This document shows positions 45,689 through 54,300 of a stretch of 64,000 nucleotides of DNA, piece by piece. Position numbers and translations under genes: made by a program. Source of the DNA: Halorubrum salsamenti (GTDB lineage Archaea; Halobacteriota; Halobacteria; Halobacteriales; Haloferacaceae); contig NZ_VCNL01000001.1 in the NCBI RefSeq assembly GCF_007671685.1, positions 434,001 to 498,000 of the forward strand, read 5' to 3'. Numbering within the stretch: position 1 is the stretch's first letter; every line of letters starts with the position of its first letter. The notes beneath the pieces were generated by a model. The model did no database searches. It was not told where the DNA came from and saw nothing but the letters and a program-made list of their open reading frames with translations.

Positions 45689-47239
45689 TTACGCGCCGAC
45701 CGCGTCTTCGAGCAGCTGAAGCGGGTGTTCGACCTCGTAGCCGGTGCCGTGTTCCATCTGCATCGCGCAGGTCGGGCACTCGGTCATCCCCACGTCGCCC
45801 TCGGCGTCCTCCATGTGATCGAACATCTCCGCGCCGATCTCCATCGACGTCTCGTACTTCTCCTCCTTCCACCCGTAGGTGCCGGAGATCCCCGAACAGG
45901 AGTCGCCGACGTCCTCCATGGTGACGCCGTCGACGTCGCGGAACGTCTCGACGGCCTGTCGGGAGAGCCCCTGATTGCGGGCGTGACACGGCGCGTGGTA
46001 GGCGAACGCCTGCTCGTCGGCGAGCTCGGTCTCGGCCAGTTCGCCCTCCAGGTCCTCGTTGATCCGGAGGTACTCCAGCGCCTCGTAGGTGTGCTCGGAG
46101 ACGTCCTCGATCCCGTGGATGTCGAACAGCTCGGGGTACTCCTGCCGGAGCGACAGCGAACAGGAGGTACAGGAGGCGATCACGTCGGCGCCCTCGCCGA
46201 TGGCCTCGACGAGATTCTCGACGTTCGTCTCGGCGTGCCGGCGCGCGTCCTTCAGCATGCCGTTGGCGAACATCGGCGTGCCCGAGCACTTCTGCGGGGG
46301 CACCAGCACCTCGTAGCCGAAGTGCTCGTACACCCGCACCATCGCCTTGCCGACCTCGGGCGTGTTGTAGTTGGAGTAGCAGCCGTGGAAGTAGGCGACG
46401 CGCTTGTCGGGGTTCTCCACCTGCGCGCCGCCGCGGGCCTTCCACCACTCGCGGAACGTCTGGGTGGCGAAGTCCGGGAACTCGCGGTCGCCCGCGATCC
46501 CGAGCACCTTCTCGCCGAGCTTCATCGCGCCCGGGATCTTCGTCGCGGCGTTCGCCAGCCGCGGCACCTTGCTCGCGATGGCCGCGAAGAAGCGGTAGTT
46601 CGAGAGGATGCGGTTCCGGATGTACTCCCGCGAGAGCTTCTCCATCTGCGACTCGACGAACTGCCCGCGCGCCTCGTTGTGCATCTGCGAGAGGGGCACG
46701 GAGGAGGGGCAGGCGTCGTCACAGCGCATGCAGTTCGAACAGGAGGTGATCGACTCGTCGATGTCGTGGTCCTCCTTGCGCTTGAGCCGCCACTGCTCCG
46801 GGCCCTGAAACTTCGGGCCCGGGAACTCCTCGTCGACCTCGGCGACCGGACAGGAGGTGTCACAGCTCGTGCACTTGTAACAGGAGTCGGCGCCCTCCCG
46901 GAGGTCGAGGTCGCCGCCCGGGAACACGTCGACCGGGTCGTACGCGTCCGGGTCGAGATCGGTCGAGTCGCTCCCGCCGGTCGCGCTCTCGACGCCGCCG
47001 TCGGTGGCGGCGGTGGCGGCGCGGTCCGCGGCGGGAGCGTCGCCCGCGGCGAGGTCGCCTCCGGCGTCCGCCGCCGTCCCGTCGTCGGGGACGAAGATCG
47101 GCGGCTGCTCGTCCCGGCCCGCCTCGGGGACGCCGGGGCTGGGCGTCGACCGGTCCGTGTCGGCCGCCGGCCCGTCGCCGCGCTCTCCGTCCGTTCCGTT
47201 CCCCTCCTCCGCGTCTCCGTCGTCCGTGTGTCGTGTCAT
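45689..47239 (-). CDS. glpC: Anaerobic glycerol-3-phosphate dehydrogenase subunit C
   Basis: Membrane-anchoring iron-sulfur subunit that passes electrons from GlpAB to quinone. The 516-residue protein begins with about 105 disordered acidic residues (including ATAATDGG), then two [4Fe-4S] motifs (CYKCTSCDTSCPV and CSNCMRCDDACPS) and two cysteine-rich CCG-type regions (KCSGTPMF, CTSCSLSLRQEYPEL; SCSGISGTYGWK, ECPTCAMQMEHG). ATG 47239 overlaps the glpB stop (ATGA), so the three subunits are co-translated in the order A-B-C. Confidence 0.95.
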   Translation of the reverse strand: MTRHTDDGDAEEGNGTDGERGDGPAADTDRSTPSPGVPEAGRDEQPPIFVPDDGTAADAGGDLAAGDAPAADRAATAATDGGVESATGGSDSTDLDPDAYDPVDVFPGGDLDLREGADSCYKCTSCDTSCPVAEVDEEFPGPKFQGPEQWRLKRKEDHDIDESITSCSNCMRCDDACPSSVPLSQMHNEARGQFVESQMEKLSREYIRNRILSNYRFFAAIASKVPRLANAATKIPGAMKLGEKVLGIAGDREFPDFATQTFREWWKARGGAQVENPDKRVAYFHGCYSNYNTPEVGKAMVRVYEHFGYEVLVPPQKCSGTPMFANGMLKDARRHAETNVENLVEAIGEGADVIASCTSCSLSLRQEYPELFDIHGIEDVSEHTYEALEYLRINEDLEGELAETELADEQAFAYHAPCHARNQGLSRQAVETFRDVDGVTMEDVGDSCSGISGTYGWKEEKYETSMEIGAEMFDHMEDAEGDVGMTECPTCAMQMEHGTGYEVEHPLQLLEDAVGA

Positions 47240-48615
47240 TGGGTTGCCTCCGTCGCCGCCTGCCGCCCCGCCACGATCGCGGTCGCGAGCGACACCCCGC
47301 TCGCGGACTTCTCCCGCGCCACGTCCGCGCCGCCGACGACCCCGCCGGCCGCGAAGACGTTGTCGTACGCCGCCTCTCCGTCCGCGTCCAGCGCGCGCCC
47401 GTCCTCGCCGATCCGGACGCCGAACCGCGCGTACGGTTGGTCGCCGAACGCGTCGTCGACGAACCACTCGTAGCGGTCCGCCGGCTGCTCGACGTGCAGG
47501 TCGAAGACGGGCTCGCGGACGCCCTCGCGGTCCGAGTCGAGTCCCTTGCCGACGAGCCCTCCGGTCGCGAGCACGAAGGCGTCGGCGCCGTACGGCGTCT
47601 CGCGTCCCTTCCGATCGACCGCGACCGTCTCGACCCGGCCGTCCGCCTCGGTCTCGACGCCGACGACCGGGTTGCCGGTCTCGAACCGGACGCCCTCCTC
47701 GTCGAGCGCGTCGTACAGCCGGTCCTCTAACCTGAGTCCCGGGAGGCTCGGCGGTCCCATCGGGATCTCGAAGACGTCGGCGCCGAGCCGGTCGGCCAGT
47801 TCGGCGCGCACCGCGTCGCCCTCCTGATCGCCGAGGAACGCCGGGAAGCCGACGCGCTCGACGCGGTCGACGCCGCCCGTCTCGTCGACCACGTCGTGGA
47901 GGTGCGGCGCGACCGCCTTCGCCAGCGCCTCGCGGGCGGGGTCGCCGTCGATCGCCTCGTCGTGGTCGAGCGCCTTCGCGAGCCGGGTGACCTTCGTGTC
48001 GGCCCGGAACGCCTCGGCGAACTCCACCTCCGCGCCGGCGACGTCGAAGGGGACGCCGGCGGCCGCCAGCCGCTCGGCGAAGGCGCGCGCGTCGTACTCC
48101 GTGAGCGACCGGAACCCGACGATCAGCGTGGGCCGGTCGTCGCTCGCGAGCCCGGCCTCGGCGGCGGCCGGGTAGCGTGCAGCCGGCTTCACGCTCCCGC
48201 CGAACGTCGGCACGAGCGCGTTGCTGTCGGTGTGCCCCCCGCGGTACGCGTCGCCCGCGAGGTCGTCGAACAGGCCCAACCCCTCGCGGAGCGCGTCGGC
48301 GCCGAGGACCCGATAGGGGTGGGTCTCCGGGAGCCGATCGATCGCCTCGAAGGGGTCGGCGAGCGGTCCCTCCGGCTCGGGCCACTCGTCGCGGTCGAGC
48401 TCGCGGCCGGCCGTCGGCGGCCCCTCGCGCAGCGGCTCCGCGGGGTCGGTGGCCGGCACGTACCCGAGCGCGTCGATCAGTCCGGAGGCCTGTCGGAGCG
48501 TGCTCGCCTTGTGGGAGACTAAGCGCACGTCGGCGCCCTCGCGGGCCGCCGCGACCGCCGAGGTGATCGCCGCCAGCCCGCCGCCGACGACGAGCACGTC
48601 GCTATCGATCGCCAT
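47236..48615 (-). CDS. glpB: Anaerobic glycerol-3-phosphate dehydrogenase subunit B
   Basis: FAD/FMN-type subunit of the GlpABC complex; 459 residues. The start [27 protein letters not shown] is an FAD-binding motif, so ATG 48615 is the right start. A longer in-frame reading would translate the glpA repeat region in another frame. Later motifs: [15 protein letters not shown] and [20 protein letters not shown]. It overlaps the end of glpA by 14 bases and glpC by 4. Confidence 0.93.
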   Translation of the reverse strand: MAIDSDVLVVGGGLAAITSAVAAAREGADVRLVSHKASTLRQASGLIDALGYVPATDPAEPLREGPPTAGRELDRDEWPEPEGPLADPFEAIDRLPETHPYRVLGADALREGLGLFDDLAGDAYRGGHTDSNALVPTFGGSVKPAARYPAAAEAGLASDDRPTLIVGFRSLTEYDARAFAERLAAAGVPFDVAGAEVEFAEAFRADTKVTRLAKALDHDEAIDGDPAREALAKAVAPHLHDVVDETGGVDRVERVGFPAFLGDQEGDAVRAELADRLGADVFEIPMGPPSLPGLRLEDRLYDALDEEGVRFETGNPVVGVETEADGRVETVAVDRKGRETPYGADAFVLATGGLVGKGLDSDREGVREPVFDLHVEQPADRYEWFVDDAFGDQPYARFGVRIGEDGRALDADGEAAYDNVFAAGGVVGGADVAREKSASGVSLATAIVAGRQAATEATQ

Positions 48616-50455
48616 CGGCCCCTCCGTCTGCGGTCGCGTCGTCGCCTGCGCGCCCACCGTCTGCGGTCGCGTCGTCGCCTGCGCGACCGCCGTCTGTGGT
48701 CGCGTCGTCGCCTGCGCGACCACCGTCGGTGGCCGCCGTCCCGGATTCGCCGCCGCTGCCCCCACCGGACCCGGCCGATTCGGTTTCGGCACCCGAGTCG
48801 AACGCCCCGAAGTCGACCTCGCTATCGAGGTTCGCCGGGTCGCCGTCGCGGTTCATCGTCGTCGCGTGCAGCAGGTGGTTCAACATCGCCTGCGAGAGCT
48901 GGCGCCCCCACAGCGCGTGGCGCTGGCCCTTCCAGCGCTCCTGGTACAGCTCGTCTTCCGCGTCGCGGACGACCGGTTCCGGGTACTCCTGCGCGAGTTC
49001 CGCGGCGATCCGGTGCGAGCAGAACCCGCCCTGACAGTTCCCCATCGAGGCGCGAGTGCGCAGGCGGACCGCGTTGAGGTCGCTGCCCGCCTCGCCGATG
49101 GCGTCCTGTACCTCGGCGCGGGTGACGCCCTCGCACTCGCAGACGACGGGATTGGGGTCGGACGAGGAGAGCACGTCGTCGGCGCGCGAACCGAGGCGCT
49201 GGCCGGAGCGGCGGGCGACCGGGGACCGGAGCCCGAACTCGTCCATCAGCTCCTCCATGCGCGCGGGGTTCTCCGATCCCGGCAGCGGCGCGTCGGCGGT
49301 GTCGCAGGTCGCCTCGTGGCCGAGCAGGTCGCAGACGTGGTCGGAGATGGACTCTGCCATCATGCGGTAGGTGGTGAGCTTCCCGCCGACGATGGTGGTC
49401 ATCCCCGGGAGGTCGTCGCGGTCGCCGTGGTCCAACAGGAAGTAGTCGCGCGTGATGTCGGTCGGGTCCTCGGTGCCGGTTCCGGGCGGTTCGTAGAGGG
49501 GACGGACGCCCCAGAAGGAGCGGAGCGTCCGGGCGTCCTTCAGCGCGGGCACCAGCTCCGAGAGCGTCTCGATCACGAGGTCGACCTCCCACTCCTCCTC
49601 GGGGTAGTCCTCGGGGTCGTCCACCTCTTCGTCGGTCGTGCCCAGGATACAGGCGGTCTCGTGGGGGACGACGATGTCGGCGTCACCCTTCGGCCGACAC
49701 CGGTTGATCACGGTGTCGACCTGCCGGGTGTTCATCACCGTCATCACGCCCTTCGAGGGGCGTACCTCCACGTCGACGCCGGCCATCTCGCCGACGTTGC
49801 CCGCCCACGCGCCGGTCGCGTTGACGACGTGGCGCGCGCGGATCTCCTCGGTCGCGCCGGGCTCGCGGTGGACCCGCTCGCCGGGACCCGTCTCGTGTTC
49901 GACCTCGACGCCGACGACCTCGCCGTCCTCGACTAGCACGTCGGTCACCGGGGCGTGGGTCTCGACCCGGGCGCCGTGCTCGCGGGCGTCGGCCGCGTTG
50001 GCGACGCAGAGCCGGAAGGGGTCGATCGCGGCGTCCGGCAGGGCGATCGCCTTCTCCACGTCGCGCGCGAGGTACGGCTCGCGGCGACGCGCCTCCTCTC
50101 CGTCGATCACCTCGACGGGGATGTCGCAGGCGCGACACCCCTCCAGCTTCTCCTGGAAGTACTCCTCGGAGTCCTCCGGGCGCTTGACGAACAGCCCGCC
50201 GGTCTCCTCGACGCAGTGGCCCGCGATGTCGCGGAGCACCATGTTCTCCTCGATGCACTCCCTCGCGCTCTTCTGGTCGGAGACCGCGTATCGCCCCCCG
50301 CTGTGTAAGAGCCCGTGCATTCGCCCCGTTGTGCCGTGCGTCAGGTTCCCCTTCTCGACGAGCACCGCGTCGAGTCCCCGCCGCGCGAGGTCCCTGACGA
50401 CGCCGCACCCCGTCGACCCCCCGCCGACGACGACGACGTCCACCTGTTGGTCCAT
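48602..50455 (-). CDS. glpA: Anaerobic glycerol-3-phosphate dehydrogenase subunit A
   Basis: Catalytic flavoprotein oxidising glycerol-3-phosphate to dihydroxyacetone phosphate. The 617-residue protein has the FAD motif [40 protein letters not shown], the DAO fold with [12 protein letters not shown], and a BFD-like [2Fe-2S] domain with [11 protein letters not shown] and [11 protein letters not shown]. The last 45 residues are low complexity and include TDGG repeats like those in the acetate symporter. ATG 50455 is used; a longer frame adds non-family sequence. Divergent from glpK. Confidence 0.95.
   Translation of the reverse strand: MDQQVDVVVVGGGSTGCGVVRDLARRGLDAVLVEKGNLTHGTTGRMHGLLHSGGRYAVSDQKSARECIEENMVLRDIAGHCVEETGGLFVKRPEDSEEYFQEKLEGCRACDIPVEVIDGEEARRREPYLARDVEKAIALPDAAIDPFRLCVANAADAREHGARVETHAPVTDVLVEDGEVVGVEVEHETGPGERVHREPGATEEIRARHVVNATGAWAGNVGEMAGVDVEVRPSKGVMTVMNTRQVDTVINRCRPKGDADIVVPHETACILGTTDEEVDDPEDYPEEEWEVDLVIETLSELVPALKDARTLRSFWGVRPLYEPPGTGTEDPTDITRDYFLLDHGDRDDLPGMTTIVGGKLTTYRMMAESISDHVCDLLGHEATCDTADAPLPGSENPARMEELMDEFGLRSPVARRSGQRLGSRADDVLSSSDPNPVVCECEGVTRAEVQDAIGEAGSDLNAVRLRTRASMGNCQGGFCSHRIAAELAQEYPEPVVRDAEDELYQERWKGQRHALWGRQLSQAMLNHLLHATTMNRDGDPANLDSEVDFGAFDSGAETESAGSGGGSGGESGTAATDGGRAGDDATTDGGRAGDDATADGGRAGDDATADGGADGDR
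48617..48736 (-). repeat. 33-base TDGG-coding repeat, about 3.5 units
   Basis: On the minus strand, GACGACG recurs with a 33-base period (its complement at 48638, 48671 and 48704). It encodes [22 protein letters not shown] and [11 protein letters not shown] at the GlpA C-terminus. Period, register and core (GACGGTGG-CGCGCAG) match the repeats in the acetate symporter genes. Confidence 0.9.
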
Positions 50456-50535
50456 GTCGATCCGGTCGGACCCCGCCCACTTTACTTTACCTCCTAGTGA
50501 GGGGTACCCATAATTATCAGGGACGTTCAAGTAGT

Positions 50536-50546
50536 ACAATCGTTGT
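50536..50546. promoter_or_regulatory. Palindrome in the glp control region
   Basis: ACAA-TCG-TTGT is a perfect inverted repeat located between the likely glpA and glpK TATA boxes, a plausible operator position. Protein partner unknown. Confidence 0.4.
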
Positions 50547-50833
50547 CGACGCCGGTTCATTTATATACTCATTTTTTCGATCCCGGCGTATCCCGGATTT
50601 TAACACGAAGATTATTATGGTAGTACATTATGTTCACGAGTGGCGTGGTAGCTTCCGTGAAGATATATCGCGACGCCGCGTCGACACCGTCTCATCGGCC
50701 GAGACGCGGACGGTGGCTCGGCCGGTTTCGAGGCAGACGCGGCGTCGCGATCGACGGTCCGGGGGACGAACGGCTCTCCCGGCCAGCGCCCGTCGTGCGG
50801 TCGGCGCCGACGCCGCGAGCGGACCAGCGCCAC

Positions 50834-50840
50834 AGGAGGG
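50834..50840 (+). promoter_or_regulatory. Shine-Dalgarno sequence of glpK
   Basis: AGGAGGG nine bases before ATG 50850 is a near-perfect ribosome binding site, which is unusual in this window where most genes look leaderless. It confirms the start codon and a leadered mRNA. Confidence 0.75.
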
Positions 50841-50849
50841 ATCCAACAC

Positions 50850-52391
50850 ATGACACAGTATGTCGGTGCGATAGACCAGGGGACGACCGGGACCCGATTC
50901 ATGGTTTTCGACCATGAGGGCCAGGTCGTCGCGAACGCGTACGAACAGCACGAACAGATCTACCCCAACCCGGGTTGGGTCGAGCACGATCCCATCGAGA
51001 TATGGGAGAACACCCAACAGGTCGTCCTCGACGGGCTCGCCGACGCGGGGCTGGACGCGGACCAGCTCGAAGCGATCGGGATCACGAACCAGCGCGAGAC
51101 GACGATCGTCTGGGACAAAGACTCCGGACGGCCGGTCCACAACGCCCTCGTGTGGCAGGACCGCCGGACGACCGATCGCGTCGAAGAACTTCAGGAGGCC
51201 GATAAAGTCGAAGAGATCCGCGAGAAGACCGGGCTCGAGGCCGACGCGTACTTCTCCGCGACCAAGACCGAGTGGATCCTCGACAACGCCGAGCCGCTCA
51301 AGATGCAGAGCTCTCGGGGTGGCGACCTCCGCGACCGCGCCCGCGACGGCGAACTCGTCATGGGGACGATCGACGCGTGGCTCATCTACAACCTGACGGG
51401 CAACCACATCACCGACGTCACCAACGCCTCCCGGACGATGCTGTACAACATCCGGGAGCTAGAGTGGGACGACGGGCTTCTCGAGGAGTTCGGCGTCCCG
51501 AAGGAGATGGTTCCCGAGGTACGACCCTCCTCCGACGAGGACTACTACGGGCACACCGACGCCGACGGCTTCCTCGGCGAGGAGGTCCCGGTCGCCGGCG
51601 CCCTGGGCGACCAGCAGGCCGCGCTGTTCGGCCAGACCTGCTTCGACGAGGGCGACGCGAAGAACACCTACGGCACCGGGTCGTTCTACCTGATGAACAC
51701 GGGCAACGAGGCCGTCGAGTCCGACCACGGGCTCCTGACGACCATCGGGTTCCAGATGTCCGGCGAGCCCGTCCAGTACGCGCTGGAGGGGTCCATCTTC
51801 ATCACCGGCGCCGCGATCGAGTGGCTCGAGGACGTCGACCTCATTAACAACGCCGCCCAGACCGCGGAGCTGGCCCGCTCGGTCGACTCGACCGACGGCG
51901 TCTACATGGTTCCGGCGTTCACCGGGCTCGGCGCCCCGCACTGGGACGGACGCGCACGCGGCACCATCGTCGGGATGACCCGCGGGACGAGCAAAGAGCA
52001 CATCGTCCGGGCGACGCTGGAGAGCATCGCCTACCAGACCCGCGACGTCGCCGAGGCCATGGAGGCCGACTCCGGCGTCGAGACGACCAGCCTCCGCGTC
52101 GACGGCGGCGCGGTCAAGAACAACTTCCTCTGCCAGCTTCAGTCGGACATCATCCAGACGGAGATCGCCCGACCGGAGGTGGACGAGACGACCGCCCTCG
52201 GCTCGGCGTACGCCGCCGGCCTCGCCGTCGGCTACTGGGACACCGTCGACGAGCTCCGCGACAACTGGCAGGTGGACCGCGAGTTCACCCCCGAGAAGGA
52301 CCAGGCGGAGGTCGACAAGCTGTACAGCCGGTGGGACGACGCGGTGGAACGGTCCCTCAACTGGGCGCAGGACGACGAGGAGGACGAGTAA
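50850..52391 (+). CDS. glpK: Glycerol kinase
   Basis: Phosphorylates glycerol to sn-glycerol-3-phosphate, the substrate of GlpABC. The 513-residue FGGY kinase shows YVGAIDQGTTGTRFMVFD, TNQRETTIVWDKDSGRPVHN, ATKTEWILDN, FGQTCFDEGDAKNTYGTG, and SLRVDGGAVKNNFLCQLQSD. All positions typical for glycerol kinases are present. The next gene starts immediately after the stop codon, so they are co-translated. Confidence 0.97.
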   Translation: MTQYVGAIDQGTTGTRFMVFDHEGQVVANAYEQHEQIYPNPGWVEHDPIEIWENTQQVVLDGLADAGLDADQLEAIGITNQRETTIVWDKDSGRPVHNALVWQDRRTTDRVEELQEADKVEEIREKTGLEADAYFSATKTEWILDNAEPLKMQSSRGGDLRDRARDGELVMGTIDAWLIYNLTGNHITDVTNASRTMLYNIRELEWDDGLLEEFGVPKEMVPEVRPSSDEDYYGHTDADGFLGEEVPVAGALGDQQAALFGQTCFDEGDAKNTYGTGSFYLMNTGNEAVESDHGLLTTIGFQMSGEPVQYALEGSIFITGAAIEWLEDVDLINNAAQTAELARSVDSTDGVYMVPAFTGLGAPHWDGRARGTIVGMTRGTSKEHIVRATLESIAYQTRDVAEAMEADSGVETTSLRVDGGAVKNNFLCQLQSDIIQTEIARPEVDETTALGSAYAAGLAVGYWDTVDELRDNWQVDREFTPEKDQAEVDKLYSRWDDAVERSLNWAQDDEEDE

Positions 52392-53498
52392 ATGAGCGTC
52401 GAGGCTTCGGCGTTGCTCGCGTCGGGCGACCTGCTCGCGCAGTCGGGCGGGGCGCTCGCACAGTGGAACGCGGGCTCGATCGGCGCGGTGCTCGACATCC
52501 TGCTCGATCCGACCATCTGGCTCGGCGCGGCGGCCGGCGGGGCGTTCGGCGCCGCGCTCGGTGCGCTCCCGGCGTTCATCTTCACCGGCTTCCTCGTCGT
52601 CGCCGGCGTGTGGGGCGGCGACGCCGCCATGGGGTCGGGCGTCGGCGTCGGGTTCGGTCCGGTCTTCGGGCCGCACATCTCCTTCGCGGGCGGTGCGGCG
52701 GCGGCGGCGTACGCGGCGAAGAACGGCGCGATGGAGTCCGGCTTCGACTACCACAACGGGAAGGACATCGGCTTCGCGCTAGGGAGCCGGCCGGACATCC
52801 TCGCGGTCGGTGCGGCGTTCGGCGTCTTCGGCATCGTGCTCGAGCAGACGCTCCGGAACCTGGCGATCCCGACGGACCCGATCGCGTTCACGGTCGTCGC
52901 CAGCGCGCTGGTCCACCGGGCGGTGTTCGGTTACTCCGTGATCGGTAACGTCAGCGACAAGGCGAGCGGCTTCTTCGACATGGGACCGTTCGAGCGCGGT
53001 GAGATGCGCGAGCCGAACGAGGTGCCCAGCGACGGCGACAAGTCCAGCGAGGACCGGCTCGCGGTCGAGCCGTGGCTGCCGAACATGTACAAGTGGTCAC
53101 ACGTCGCCGCGATCGGGGTGGCCGCCGGGGTGGCGGCGTCGTACGCCGCGATCCAGACCGGGAACGTGTTCCTCGGGTTCGGTATCAGTGCGGCGACGCT
53201 GCTGTTCCTGAACCTCGGCGTCGACCGGATCCCGGTCACGCACCACATGACGCTTCCGGGCGCGACGGCGTGGGCGGCGTTCACCGGCGCGGGCTTCAGC
53301 GGCACCGTCGGACTGATCGCCGGGGGCGCGTTCGGCCTGCTCGGCGCGGTGATCGGCGAGGCCTTCCAGCGCGTCTTCTACGCGCACGGTGACACGCACG
53401 TGGACCCGCCGGCGGCGGCGATCTTCATCACGGCCTCGATCCTGGCGGTCCTGTCGATCCTGGGCGTTCTCGGGTCGATCTGGGTGCCGGGCACCTGA
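52392..53498 (+). CDS. Polytopic membrane protein in the glycerol operon, possible glycerol uptake protein
   Basis: A 368-residue protein with about eight hydrophobic segments (for example LGAAAGGAFGAALGALPAFIF, ILAVGAAFGVFGIVL, TVGLIAGGAFGLLGAVIGEAF, IFITASILAVLSILGVLGSIW) and a soluble acidic loop (about 200-230). Gly/Ala-rich helices recur. There are no NPA motifs, so it is not an aquaglyceroporin, and no recognised transporter signature is seen. Its ATG follows the glpK stop with no gap. A role in glycerol entry or facilitation is inferred only from this context. Confidence 0.85.
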   Translation: MSVEASALLASGDLLAQSGGALAQWNAGSIGAVLDILLDPTIWLGAAAGGAFGAALGALPAFIFTGFLVVAGVWGGDAAMGSGVGVGFGPVFGPHISFAGGAAAAAYAAKNGAMESGFDYHNGKDIGFALGSRPDILAVGAAFGVFGIVLEQTLRNLAIPTDPIAFTVVASALVHRAVFGYSVIGNVSDKASGFFDMGPFERGEMREPNEVPSDGDKSSEDRLAVEPWLPNMYKWSHVAAIGVAAGVAASYAAIQTGNVFLGFGISAATLLFLNLGVDRIPVTHHMTLPGATAWAAFTGAGFSGTVGLIAGGAFGLLGAVIGEAFQRVFYAHGDTHVDPPAAAIFITASILAVLSILGVLGSIWVPGT

Positions 53499-53502
53499 AC
53501 CG

Positions 53503-53527
53503 CCGGCTCGGTTTTTTATTGAGCCGG
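53503..53527. terminator. Bidirectional terminator between convergent genes
   Basis: CCGGCTC and GAGCCGG form a perfect seven-pair stem around an 11-base loop containing T6 (53512-53517). The T-run is what archaeal RNA polymerase needs to terminate. It ends the glpK operon and contains the TAA stop of the opposite gene. Confidence 0.65.
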
Positions 53528-53917
53528 AAGCACCGAGGCGAGCACCACATACGAGACGACACCAGCGATGATCCCGACACCAACCGAGGTGACGAACCCT
53601 TGAGTGAACGCGAACGCGGCGACGGCGACGACCGACAGCACGGCCAGCCCGACGCCGGCGGCGCCGTGGTGATACGCGCCGACCGTCGGGTGTTCGCCGA
53701 GCGACGTCCGATCCGACTCCGGAACCCGTACGCTCGCGTGGTACGGGATGTACAGCCGAGCGCCGACGCCGGCGGCCGCCGCGACGATCGAGGCGAACTG
53801 GACGTCGACGACGAGCTCGCGGGCGAGGAGGAACGCGGCGATCGCGACGATCAACGCGACCGCCTTGCTCCGCTTGTCGGCCCTGACGACCGACTCGTCG
53901 AACTCTGGTTCGGACAT
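53516..53917 (-). CDS. Membrane protein of unknown function
   Basis: A 133-residue protein with four predicted helices (AVALIVAIAAFLLARELVV, FASIVAAAAGVGARLYI, GAAGVGLAVLSVVAVAAFAFT and VGVGIIAGVVSYVVLASVL) and an acidic N-terminal tail (SEPEFDESVV). Family not recognised. Convergent with the glycerol operon. Confidence 0.78.
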   Translation of the reverse strand: MSEPEFDESVVRADKRSKAVALIVAIAAFLLARELVVDVQFASIVAAAAGVGARLYIPYHASVRVPESDRTSLGEHPTVGAYHHGAAGVGLAVLSVVAVAAFAFTQGFVTSVGVGIIAGVVSYVVLASVLPAQ

Positions 53918-54005
53918 ACCCCGCGAGAAGCGGGCGGACCGGTTAAATTTGTGGACGACGGGGCGACCGGGGTGGATTTAACGTCGCTCGACGTGAGTCC
54001 CGGGT

Positions 54006-54212
54006 ATGGACGTGGGCACGCTGGGACTCGAGAGACGGGACGGTCGCAACATGCTCGTGGTCGCGGGGATCGTCGCGCTCGTCGTGACGGTGACCGCGGA
54101 GGGTCCGGTCGGCGCACGCGTCGTCGCCGGCGCGATCGTCGGCGGCGTCGCCGCCGTCGTCTTCGCCGTCTCAACGCTGCTCATCAATCGGTACAAGCCC
54201 GATCACTGGTGA
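54006..54212 (+). CDS. Small two-helix membrane protein
   Basis: A 68-residue protein. A short polar N-terminus (MDVGTLGLERRDGRN) is followed by two hydrophobic helices (MLVVAGIVALVVTVTA and VVAGAIVGGVAAVVFAVSTLLI) and the basic end NRYKPDHW. Family not recognised. It precedes the Orc1/Cdc6-like gene by 88 bases on the same strand. Confidence 0.72.
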   Translation: MDVGTLGLERRDGRNMLVVAGIVALVVTVTAEGPVGARVVAGAIVGGVAAVVFAVSTLLINRYKPDHW

Positions 54213-54300
54213 GGCCGCGTCGGTCGCTCACCCGGGACCCCCGGCGACTGCGCCGGCGAGCTTCGCACCGGTTTTATCGGAGCACCGTGGAGGGCCGCCC

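Larger units (their letters stand above)
50456..50849. promoter_or_regulatory. Divergent glpA/glpK control region
   Basis: A 394-base gap. ATAATTAT near 50509-50517 is the likely TATA box of glpA. TTTATATAC (50560-50568) and AGATATATC (about 50661) are candidates for glpK, which would then have a leader of 160-260 bases. GTAGTACA-AT and GTAGTACA-TT occur as direct repeats (50531 and 50618). No supported gene lies inside. In Haloferax volcanii the homologous genes are regulated by glycerol (family knowledge). Confidence 0.6.

Noticed and set aside
47240-48385. N-terminal extension of glpC through the glpB region
   Set aside because: The extension is the out-of-frame shadow of glpB; GlpC family sequence begins after ATG 47239, which also overlaps the glpB stop in the usual coupled manner.
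48616-48792. N-terminal extension of glpB containing [10 protein letters not shown] repeats
   Set aside because: This is the glpA 33-base repeat read in another frame. The FAD motif needs the start at 48615.
50497-50853. Open frame between glpA and glpK starting at 50497
   Set aside because: The translation crosses the promoter and leader, changes composition abruptly, has no motif and overlaps the glpK start. It may matter as a leader, but not as a supported gene.
54213-54300. Replication origin beside the Orc1/Cdc6-like gene
   Set aside because: No paired origin recognition boxes, no long AT-rich unwinding element, and the gap is only 88 bases.
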